NCBI GenBank assembly: GCA_005882525.1
Contig: VBGO01000050.1
Span: 1-8,072 of the forward strand
Source: Chloroflexota bacterium
GTDB lineage: Bacteria; Chloroflexota; Dormibacteria; CF-121
Direction of reading: 5' to 3'
Length of the DNA: 8,072 bases
The position numbers and the translations under genes were made by a program. Below the pieces are notes generated by a model. That model saw only the letters and a list, made by a program, of their open reading frames with translations, made no database searches and was not told the origin of the DNA. Positions 1-5,368 of the stretch are shown here, piece after piece; position 1 is the first letter of the stretch, and each line of letters starts with the position of its first letter.

Positions 1-101
1 CACCGACCCGGATAGCGCTCGAGGTCGAGAACGATTGACCAGACCCGCTCGAGGGGCGCACGGAAGCGCCACTCGGTCACAAAGTGATATTGGTCGGACA
101 T
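1..101 (-). CDS. SRPBCC (START-like/polyketide cyclase-type) domain protein, N-terminal fragment
   Basis: On the minus strand an ATG at 101-99 opens a frame that runs without a stop off the left edge, giving 33 complete codons. The peptide starts MSDQYHFVTEWRFRAP and continues LERVWSIVLDLERYP. This is the typical start of an SRPBCC fold: a first beta strand ending in W-R-F-x-AP, then the helix with ERVW and the short E-R-Y-P turn. The family binds hydrophobic ligands in a deep cavity and is functionally diverse, so no substrate can be given. No Shine-Dalgarno sequence precedes the ATG. Instead TAAAAT (109-114, minus sense) ends 7 nt before it, which suggests a leaderless message. The gene is divergent from the DUF2269-like gene. 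The domain call rests on a short fragment; most of the protein lies outside the window. Confidence 0.66.
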   Translation of the reverse strand, partial: MSDQYHFVTEWRFRAPLERVWSIVLDLERYPGR

Positions 102-107
102 GCGGCG

Positions 108-114
108 TATTTTA
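108..114. promoter_or_regulatory. Shared symmetric -10 element for two divergent leaderless genes
   Basis: The 7-mer TATTTTA reads TATTTT on the plus strand (108-113) and TAAAAT on the minus strand (109-114). Each hexamer fits TAnnnT. The plus copy lies exactly 6 nt before GTG 120, and the minus copy 7 nt before ATG 101. This is the spacing expected if transcription starts at or next to the start codon. No convincing -35 box was found for either direction. The reading is an inference from spacing and symmetry. Confidence 0.45.
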
Positions 115-119
115 GGAAG

Positions 120-570
120 GTGCTGTACAACGTCGTGAAGTTCTTCCACATCCTCCTTGTGATCACCGCGGTCGGCTCCAACATTACGGACGGGATCTGG
201 CAAGGCCGCGCCGGGAACGATCCCGAGCACGAGTCGTTCGTGCTCCGTGGAGTCAAGCTTCCTCGACGACCGGGTCGCCAACCCGGCGTACTTGCTCGTG
301 CTGGTGACCGGCCTCACGATGGCGTGGTGGCACTGGTCTTATACCACGCGCTGGATCGCTGCCGCCATCGTCCTCTATGTGGTCATGCTGCTCTTCGGTC
401 TGGCGGTCTATTCGCCAGCGCTCACGCGGCAGATCGAGACGCTGGAGCGCGATGGTCCCCGATCAGCAGCGTATCGCAGCGCGGCGAGTCGGGCAACCAC
501 ATTTGGCATTGCGGTTATGGTGCCGATCCTGGCGATCCTCCTCTTGATGGTCACCAAGCCGAGCCTGTGA
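120..570 (+). pseudogene. DUF2269-like small integral membrane protein gene, broken by a +1 frameshift
   Basis: Two overlapping frames encode the two halves of one small membrane protein. The first, from GTG 120, gives a hydrophobic segment (KFFHILLVITAVGSNI) and ends its sensible part in VLRGVK at 255-257. The second resumes at base 259 with FLDDRVANPAYLLVLVTG and ends at TGA 568-570. Dropping one base (the c at 258) joins them as VLRGVK-FLDDRV, an intact protein of about 150 residues with four likely membrane helices. This resembles the DUF2269 family of predicted membrane proteins, whose function is unknown. Without the correction the first frame drifts into arginine/proline-rich sequence up to 656, overlapping the convergent gene. 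GTG 120 is preferred as start because TATTTT lies 6 nt upstream; GTG 135 is an alternative, and GTG 84 would overlap the divergent gene. A real mutation and a sequencing or assembly error cannot be separated here. Confidence 0.62.
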
Positions 571-576
571 GCTCCC

Positions 577-616
577 ACCCCCCAACCCTCCCCGCGAGGG
601 GGAGGGCAAAGGGGGT
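577..616. repeat. REP-like two-part palindrome between convergent genes, possible bidirectional terminator
   Basis: Two nested inverted repeats form one long hairpin. The inner stem pairs CCCTCCCC (586-593) with GGGGAGGG (599-606) around a 5-nt loop. The outer stem pairs ACCCCC (577-582) with GGGGGT (611-616), with a small internal loop between the two. It starts 6 bp after the stop codon of the membrane protein gene and lies about 20 bp from the end of the opposing solute-binding protein gene. This C-rich/G-rich layout resembles dispersed palindromic repeats found between genes in many GC-rich genomes. No long U tract follows on either side, so termination would not be of the classic intrinsic type. 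Only one copy is in the window. Confidence 0.6.
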
Positions 617-636
617 GAGTTTAGAAGCCGCGCGGC

Positions 637-1560
637 CTAGAAGCCGTGGCCTTTGACCCAGGTGGCGGCCAGGTCCGCCGGGTCTTGCTTATCGACGTCG
701 GCGCTCTTGTTGAGCGCGGTCAGGTCGGGGGTATTGAGCTTCGCGTCGATACTGTTGAGCAACGAGGTGACCTCGCTGTTCGCGACCGCTGAGCGGATCA
801 ACGGCACGATGTTGTCCGCTTGCTCCAGCTGCTTATCATCCTGCAGCACCACGAAGTTGTTGGCCGTAATCCCTCCATCGCTGGAGAACACGAGCCCGAT
901 GTTGATCGCGCCCTGCTTGAGGGCGGCGAACGTGAGTGGGCCGCCGGCGTCGAGTGACTTGAAGGCTTTGAACTTCAGGCCGTAGACCTGCTCGAGCCCC
1001 AGCTGGCAGAACTGCCGCTGCGGACACTCCGGCGGGCCTCCGAGCGTCCAGCTACTCGCGACCGACGAGAGGTCGGACAGCTTGGTCAGATGGTTCTGGT
1101 CGGCTTCCGCCTTGGTCACGGCGAAGGCATTCTGATCAACCGCCGGCGACGGATCGAGGGCCTTGATGCTCTTCGAACTCAGCAGCGAGTTCAATTTCTG
1201 GACGTTCACCTTTGCGTCGCCTCCCGCGTCCAGCGCCACGCTCTGCTTCTTCTCGACAAAAGTCAAATCGGTTGCGGCATAGCCGGCATACAGGTCGATC
1301 TGGCCGTTCTCCAGGGCGGGCTCGACGACCTCGCGGTTGCCGAGCTTATCGCGGTACTTGACCGTGTAGCCCTTATTCTTCAGCGCGCCGCCGTAGATGT
1401 GCGCCAGGATGATGCTCTCCGAGAAGTTGAAAGACGCGATCGTGATCGTGCCTTTCGGCGACGCCGAGCTGGAAGGCCCACCCGTCGAGCCGCACGAGGT
1501 CGTGACCAGTGCCAGGGCGACCATGCTGGCGCCCAGGACGAAGATTCGCTTCAGATACAT
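637..1560 (-). CDS. Osmoprotectant (glycine betaine/choline-type) ABC transporter, lipoprotein substrate-binding protein (OpuAC/ProX family)
   Basis: This is the extracytoplasmic receptor that captures a quaternary-amine solute and passes it to the two permeases encoded just upstream. The 307-residue protein has a lipoprotein signal: basic MYLKR, a hydrophobic stretch at about 6-20, and a lipobox ending at Cys23 (T-T-S-C; Thr at -3 is not the commonest residue). A Ser/Gly/Pro-rich linker follows. The mature part fits the OpuAC periplasmic-binding fold: TITIASFNFSES at the first strand, NGQIDLYAGYAATDL at 85-99, DQNAFAVTK at 142-150, and LDAGGPLTFAALKQG at 203-217. A conserved GGPPECPQRQFC segment (174-185) holds two cysteines that may form a disulphide. 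The start at 1560 is well supported by ACCTCC at 1567-1572, which reads GGAGGT on the minus strand, 6 nt upstream. It is the last gene of the minus-strand operon, 29 bp after the permease. Family is secure; the exact ligand is not. Confidence 0.9.
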   Translation of the reverse strand: MYLKRIFVLGASMVALALVTTSCGSTGGPSSSASPKGTITIASFNFSESIILAHIYGGALKNKGYTVKYRDKLGNREVVEPALENGQIDLYAGYAATDLTFVEKKQSVALDAGGDAKVNVQKLNSLLSSKSIKALDPSPAVDQNAFAVTKAEADQNHLTKLSDLSSVASSWTLGGPPECPQRQFCQLGLEQVYGLKFKAFKSLDAGGPLTFAALKQGAINIGLVFSSDGGITANNFVVLQDDKQLEQADNIVPLIRSAVANSEVTSLLNSIDAKLNTPDLTALNKSADVDKQDPADLAATWVKGHGF

Positions 1561-1566
1561 TCCTCC

Positions 1567-1572
1567 ACCTCC
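1567..1572 (-). promoter_or_regulatory. Strong ribosome binding site of the solute-binding protein gene
   Basis: On the minus strand GGAGGT lies 6 nt before the ATG at 1560 and is followed by a second GGAGGA. It is the clearest Shine-Dalgarno sequence in the window. It fits the common need to make more binding protein than permease from one operon, and it contrasts with the SD-less first genes of the other units. Confidence 0.75.
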
Positions 1573-1589
1573 AGGAAAATGACCGAAAA

Positions 1590-2342
1590 TTACGCCGCCA
1601 CCGCCGCCGCGTCACGTACTCTCTCTATGGGTTCCTCCTTCCGGACTGATTCCGATGGGCGCAGCCCCGCCGGCGTGGTCAGCCGTTGCACGCCGGCCAG
1701 CGAGAATTCAACGATCAGCGAAAGGATGGCAACCATGACGGCGCCCGCAAACATCATGGGATAGTCCTGGAGCCCGAAGCCGTCCACGATGAATCGCCCG
1801 AGACCCCCCCACGCGACCAGCGCGGCCAGGGTCGCCGTCGCGACGACATTCACCGACGAGGTGCGGACCCCGGCCATGATGAGCGGGAGGGCGATCGGCA
1901 GCTCGACGCGGAGCAGGACGGCGCGCTGCCGCATCCCCATGCCGCGGGCCGCTTCCTTCACGTCGGCGTCGACTTCTCGCATCCCGATATAGCTGTTGGT
2001 GACCATTGGTGGAATCGCCAGTGCGACGAGCGCGACGAAGGCCGGCACCGCACCAAAGCCAACGAGCTGCGAGGCCGCCGCAATTCCGAACACCTGCGCT
2101 GCCAGTACCAACAGTGCAAACGAAGGGATCGCCCGCCCGATGTTCGAGATGTTGATGGCAAGGTTGCCGCCTTTTCCGAAGTGACCAATCGCGATCCCGA
2201 TCGGCAGGGCAATCGCCGCGGCGACGAGGAGCGAAAAGCCGGACATGACGAGGTGCTCGAAGGTGCGGTGTGGGATGCCGCTGTCGCCCTGCCAGTGGTT
2301 ACTGTTGAGGAACCACTGCAGCACCTGGTTGATGAAGTTCAT
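1590..2342 (-). CDS. Osmoprotectant ABC transporter, permease (OpuCB/OpuCD, ProW type)
   Basis: This is one of the two membrane subunits that form the channel of the betaine-type importer. The 250-residue protein has about five to six hydrophobic helices (clear ones near 33-53, 74-90, 98-114 and 196-215). It carries the binding-protein-dependent permease signature, the EAA loop, as EAARGMG at 130-136 followed by LPIALPLIMAGVR at 148-160, which docks on the ATPase. The conserved GRAIPSFALLVLA stretch sits at 69-81. The charged tail after about 225 has no helix. Its ATG overlaps the TGA of the upstream permease in an ATGA arrangement (2339-2342), so translational coupling is likely; no strong Shine-Dalgarno sequence is present. 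The paired permeases suggest a heteromeric channel, as in OpuC-type systems. Confidence 0.9.
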   Translation of the reverse strand: MNFINQVLQWFLNSNHWQGDSGIPHRTFEHLVMSGFSLLVAAAIALPIGIAIGHFGKGGNLAINISNIGRAIPSFALLVLAAQVFGIAAASQLVGFGAVPAFVALVALAIPPMVTNSYIGMREVDADVKEAARGMGMRQRAVLLRVELPIALPLIMAGVRTSSVNVVATATLAALVAWGGLGRFIVDGFGLQDYPMMFAGAVMVAILSLIVEFSLAGVQRLTTPAGLRPSESVRKEEPIERVRDAAAVAA

Positions 2343-3022
2343 GTCGTCGCTCTCGTCCGCGACCAGGGCGTGAAGAGGCGCTGGGCGCCCGCCAGGCTGA
2401 AGTCAGCGATGAACGCCAGCGCCACAGAGAGCACTGTGCCCACGACCAGCGGGGTCCGGAAATCCCGGAGCAGGCCATCGTAGATCAGGATGCCCAGGCC
2501 GCCCTCGCCGATGAGCGCCGTCACGGTGACGAGGCCGATCGTGGTGACGGTCGCAATCCGGACGCCGGCGATGATTGCCGGGATGGCCAGAGGTAAATCG
2601 ATCCGCGCGAGCTCAGCAAGCGGGCGGTAGCCCATGCCTCGGGCCGCTTCCCGGACTTCATCCGGCACCGAGGTGAGCCCGACGACGATGTTGCGAATGA
2701 GGATGAGCAGCGTGTAACTCACCAGCCCGATCTCGGCCGTGAGGATGGTGAAGCCGGTAAACGGCACCAGCGCCGAGAAGAGGGCGAGGGACGGGATGGT
2801 ATAGAGGATGCCAGTGAGGGAAAAGATCGGGCCCCGGAGTAGGCGGCTTCGCCAGGCCACGAGCCCGAGGGGAACGGCGATCATCAGCCCGATGACGACC
2901 GCGATCAGCGTGAGCTGGATGTGCTGGACAAGTGCGGCGGTGATGACGTCGACGTGCCCCGATATCCAGGACCACCGGATCCATGGGTCGTCTACCGCCC
3001 CGAGGACCCCGGCGGCGAGCAT
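2339..3022 (-). CDS. Osmoprotectant ABC transporter, permease (OpuCB/OpuCD, ProW type), first gene of operon
   Basis: This is the second membrane subunit of the importer. The 227-residue protein has an N-terminal amphipathic stretch, then helices near 36-56, 72-92, 96-112, 148-170 and 188-208. The EAA loop reads EAARGMG at 125-131, followed by IDLPLAIPAIIAGVR at 141-155. The ILYTIPSLALFSALVP segment at 72-87 is typical of OpuCB/YehW-type permeases. The start at ATG 3022 has no Shine-Dalgarno sequence. A good candidate promoter ends only 6 nt upstream, so the message is probably leaderless. The two permeases share the EAA loop almost exactly but differ elsewhere, as expected for an old duplication. 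The matching ATPase gene is divergent, 54 bp away. Confidence 0.9.
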   Translation of the reverse strand: MLAAGVLGAVDDPWIRWSWISGHVDVITAALVQHIQLTLIAVVIGLMIAVPLGLVAWRSRLLRGPIFSLTGILYTIPSLALFSALVPFTGFTILTAEIGLVSYTLLILIRNIVVGLTSVPDEVREAARGMGYRPLAELARIDLPLAIPAIIAGVRIATVTTIGLVTVTALIGEGGLGILIYDGLLRDFRTPLVVGTVLSVALAFIADFSLAGAQRLFTPWSRTRATT

Positions 3023-3041
3023 TGCCCGATGCTATCAGGCA
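3023..3041. promoter_or_regulatory. Dyad-symmetric candidate operator over the permease promoter
   Basis: The 19 bases read TGCCCGAT-GCT-ATCAGGCA: two 8-bp arms that match at 7 of 8 positions around a 3-bp centre. The dyad begins at the base next to the permease start codon and covers the whole candidate -10 box (3029-3034). A dimeric regulator bound here would block the minus-strand promoter and could also affect the divergent ATPase gene. No regulator gene is present in the window, so its identity is unknown. Confidence 0.4.
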
Positions 3042-3057
3042 CTTCGGCGGCAATCAA
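3029..3057 (-). promoter_or_regulatory. Candidate sigma70-type promoter of the permease/binding-protein operon
   Basis: On the minus strand TTGATT (3057-3052) and TAGCAT (3034-3029) are separated by exactly 17 bp, close to the TTGACA/TATAAT consensus with the preferred spacing. The -10 ends 6 nt before ATG 3022, which places the transcription start at or next to the first codon. This is the best-formed promoter in the window and explains the missing Shine-Dalgarno sequence. Confidence 0.55.
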
Positions 3058-3064
3058 TTTAGAG

Positions 3065-3076
3065 TAGAAGTTTCTA
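3065..3076. promoter_or_regulatory. Short perfect inverted repeat abutting the ATPase start codon, overlapping a weak -10
   Basis: TAGAA-GT-TTCTA is a perfect 5-bp-arm palindrome that ends at the base before ATG 3077. Its left half contains TAGAAG (3065-3070), which lies 6 nt before the start codon, the same position as the TAnnnT hexamers of other genes here but with G as the last base. It could be a weak leaderless -10, an operator, or both. The repeat is short enough to occur by chance. Confidence 0.3.
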
Positions 3077-4192
3077 ATGATTCGACTCGAGCGCGTCACC
3101 AAGCAGTTCCCGGGCGGCCAGTTCGCGGTCCAGGAGCTCTCGATCGACTTTCCAACCGGCGAGCTGACCATGCTGGTTGGTCCGTCAGGCTGTGGCAAGA
3201 CGACCACGCTGAAGATGATCAACCGGCTTATCGAACCGACCAGCGGGCGCATCTTCCATGACGAGCAGGACGTCACCCACATCGACCCCGTGGCCCTGCG
3301 GCTGCGGATGGGCTACGTCATCCAGAACGTAGGACTGTTTCCTCACATGAGCATCGCCGATAACGTTGCCACTGTGCCCCGGCTCCTCCGCTGGGATAAG
3401 CCGAGGATCCAGCGGCGCGTCACCGAGCTGCTCGAGCTGGTTGGCCTGGATCCGAGACAATACGCGCGCCGATATCCGCATCAGCTTTCGGGTGGGCAGC
3501 GGCAGCGAGTCGGCGTCGCCCGGGCGCTCGGGGCCGACCCGCCCGTGTTGCTGATGGACGAGCCATTTGGGGCGATCGACCGGATCGCGCGTGAGCGCCT
3601 CCAAAATGAGTTCCTGAGGATCCAGCGGGAAGTGAGAAAAACCGTCGTCTTCGTGACCCATGACATCGACGAGGCGATCAAGCTGGGCGACCGGATCGCG
3701 ATCATGAACGCGGGCCGGCTGGAGCAGTACGACACGCCGGCGGCCATCCTGGCAAAGCCCGCCTCCGACCTGGTTGTCGATCTGCTCGGCCCCGACCGCG
3801 GACTCAAGCGGTTGTCGGTAACGCCGATTGACCTGAATGCCCTGGAGCACCCGCCGGCGGTCCATGCCGACGATTCGCTGGCCGACGCGCGCCGGGCCTT
3901 CGATGGCCGCTGGACCAAAGTTGTCATCGTCGACCGAAGCGGCAAGCCGGCTGGCGAACTGGACCGAGACCAGGCGGATGGCGATGGGCAGGTTGCGGAC
4001 CGGGCTCGTCCCCTCGACGCGACTATCAGCGCCGACCGAACGCTGTATGACGCGTTCTCGCAGATGCTGATCCACCAGGCCAGCTGGGTGGCCGTGGTGG
4101 ATGGCGATCGGTTCCGGGGCGTGCTGACGCCTCAGTCATTCGTGGCCGCGATCCAGCGGGTCCCAGCCGAGCTCGAGGGCGCCCGACGTTGA
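3077..4192 (+). CDS. Osmoprotectant ABC transporter ATP-binding protein with C-terminal CBS domains (OpuCA/ProV type)
   Basis: This subunit hydrolyses ATP on the cytoplasmic face to drive the betaine-type importer. The 371-residue protein has all the ABC motifs: Walker A GPSGCGKT (35-42), Q-loop Gln83 in VIQNVGLFPH, signature LSGGQ (137-141), Walker B VLLMDEP (157-163) and switch His195. After about residue 245 come two CBS-like units, roughly 245-305 and 310-365 (WVAVVDGDRFRGVLTPQSF is typical of the second). In OpuA/ProV proteins CBS modules sense ionic strength or cyclic di-AMP and gate transport; the same role is inferred here. The ATG at 3077 has no clear Shine-Dalgarno sequence. Its partners are on the opposite strand, while a sarcosine-oxidase-like gene starts 12 bp downstream, so the ATPase is probably co-transcribed with the catabolic genes. 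Confidence 0.93.
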   Translation: MIRLERVTKQFPGGQFAVQELSIDFPTGELTMLVGPSGCGKTTTLKMINRLIEPTSGRIFHDEQDVTHIDPVALRLRMGYVIQNVGLFPHMSIADNVATVPRLLRWDKPRIQRRVTELLELVGLDPRQYARRYPHQLSGGQRQRVGVARALGADPPVLLMDEPFGAIDRIARERLQNEFLRIQREVRKTVVFVTHDIDEAIKLGDRIAIMNAGRLEQYDTPAAILAKPASDLVVDLLGPDRGLKRLSVTPIDLNALEHPPAVHADDSLADARRAFDGRWTKVVIVDRSGKPAGELDRDQADGDGQVADRARPLDATISADRTLYDAFSQMLIHQASWVAVVDGDRFRGVLTPQSFVAAIQRVPAELEGARR

Positions 4193-4204
4193 CCGCGTAA
4201 GAAG

Positions 4205-5368
4205 TTGGCCGGGAGTGTGTACGACCTCGTCATCATTGGCGCGGGCGTCATGGGCCTCTTTACCGCTGACTTCGCGCGCCGGCGCGGGGCCAGCGTCCTG
4301 TTGCTGGACCAATGGCGATTGGGCGATCCGCGAGCGGCCTCCTTCAGCCTGACCCGGTCGATTCGCAACGACTACCTCGATCCGGAGTATGCCCGGCTGG
4401 CGTTCGAGGCCCGCAAGCTCTGGCTCGATTTTCAGCGTGAAACTGGTGGGTCATTCCTGATCGAATGCGGCTGCCTGAACATCGCTAAGGCCAATGTCAC
4501 TCCCGCCTTGTCGGAGACCTACGCGGAGCAGAGCTATCGCGTCCTCGAAAGTCTGCACCTGAAGGCGCAGGCCTTCGACCACGATGCACTCCGCGCTCGC
4601 TTTCCCCAGTTCGACGCCGACATCGGCCGGCTCGATATCGAGGCGGGCTTTCTTCACGTCCCACCGATTACCGCGGCGCTTTTGACGCGGCTCCGCACGG
4701 CCGCCGTGCGGATCGAGGAGAAGGTCGAGGTGCAGCGGATCCAGCGGCGGCAGGGCCTGATCGCGATCGACACCTCCGCCGGCGAGCGCCGGGCGGAGCG
4801 GCTCGTCCTTACCGGCGGGCTCGGCACCAACGAACTACTGGCCAGGATCGACGAGTGCGAGCTCCAGCTTCCGCTGCGGCCCGACCGGCCGAGCGAGTCA
4901 AAGTACCTGATCCCGCCGCCCGCCAAGCGCGCGATGTTCACGCCCGACCGGCTGCCCGTCTTCGCCTACCTCGACGTCGGCATCTACGGCCATCCGATCC
5001 TCGACGGGAAAACGCCGGGAGTCAAGATCGGCTACTACAACCCACCCGACGTGCGCACCCAAGTCACCTCCATCACCGGCGTGCAGAGCTTTGTTGCTGA
5101 GTGCATGCCGGAACTGATGGACGCCCGTGTCCTTGATGTGGAGGGTGCCGACCAGTGCTCGTATGATCTGGTGGCAGATGACAACTTCATCCTCGGAGCG
5201 ATCCCCGGCTTGCCCGGCGGAGCGATTGGAACCGGCTGGCGTGGCACCGGCTACAAATTTGCCCCGCTCGTCGGCCGGACACTGATGGAACTGGCCTTCG
5301 ATACGGCAACGGTCGAGGATATCTCGCGCTTCGCTCCTGAGCGCTTTGAGCCCAGCCGTGCCGGCTAG
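4205..5368 (+). CDS. FAD-dependent oxidoreductase, monomeric sarcosine oxidase/N-methyl amino acid oxidase-like
   Basis: This is a DAO-family flavoenzyme expected to oxidise the C-N bond of an N-methylated amino acid, releasing formaldehyde and H2O2. The 387 residues match the usual length of monomeric sarcosine oxidase (MSOX). The FAD-binding GAGVMG is at 12-17. Compared by eye with Bacillus MSOX, TRSIRNDY supplies Arg51 and Arg54 (MSOX Arg49/Arg52), GVKIGYY supplies Lys274 (oxygen-activating Lys265), and GTGYKF supplies Lys351 (Lys348). Cys318 in QCSYDL lines up with Cys315, the covalent flavin attachment site. The His269 position is Tyr278 here, so specificity may differ. There is no C-terminal folate-binding domain, unlike dimethylglycine dehydrogenase. 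The start is uncertain: TTG 4205 or GTG 4217, neither with a well-spaced Shine-Dalgarno sequence. The gene overlaps the next one by 23 bp. The substrate is inferred from neighbours to be dimethylglycine, sarcosine or N-methylproline. Confidence 0.82.
   Translation: MAGSVYDLVIIGAGVMGLFTADFARRRGASVLLLDQWRLGDPRAASFSLTRSIRNDYLDPEYARLAFEARKLWLDFQRETGGSFLIECGCLNIAKANVTPALSETYAEQSYRVLESLHLKAQAFDHDALRARFPQFDADIGRLDIEAGFLHVPPITAALLTRLRTAAVRIEEKVEVQRIQRRQGLIAIDTSAGERRAERLVLTGGLGTNELLARIDECELQLPLRPDRPSESKYLIPPPAKRAMFTPDRLPVFAYLDVGIYGHPILDGKTPGVKIGYYNPPDVRTQVTSITGVQSFVAECMPELMDARVLDVEGADQCSYDLVADDNFILGAIPGLPGGAIGTGWRGTGYKFAPLVGRTLMELAFDTATVEDISRFAPERFEPSRAG

Noticed and set aside
125..130. TTGTAC on the minus strand as a -35 box for the SRPBCC gene
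   Set aside because: Only 10 bp separate it from TAAAAT, too short for a sigma70 promoter.
255..260. AAGCTT restriction-type hexamer at the frameshift, as a sign of a cloning scar
   Set aside because: The surrounding sequence is continuous coding DNA on both sides, and a six-base site at this position can arise from the single-base change alone.
84..656. Reading the whole 190-codon plus-strand frame as one protein
   Set aside because: Only its first third is sensible. After about residue 58 it turns Arg/Pro-rich while the adjacent frame continues the membrane protein, so a frameshift is the better explanation.
1090..1764. Plus-strand open frame (224 codons) opposite the binding protein and permease end
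   Set aside because: It crosses two real genes and the strong Shine-Dalgarno site of the binding protein gene, and its product is Arg-rich without a fold signal.
1686..2483. Long plus-strand open frame (265 codons) opposite the permease genes
   Set aside because: It is antisense to two well-supported permeases. Its product is rich in Arg, His, Asp and Gly with no recognisable domain, as expected of a shadow frame in high-GC DNA.
3185..4075. Minus-strand open frame (296 codons) opposite the ATPase gene
   Set aside because: It lies wholly under the ATPase, which carries every ABC motif. The antisense product has no family features.
4189..4225. Possible promoter for the oxidase gene, with TTGACC at 4189-4194 as -35
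   Set aside because: No acceptable -10 occurs at 16-18 bp. The match arises from the end of the ATPase gene, and a 12-bp gap suggests co-transcription.
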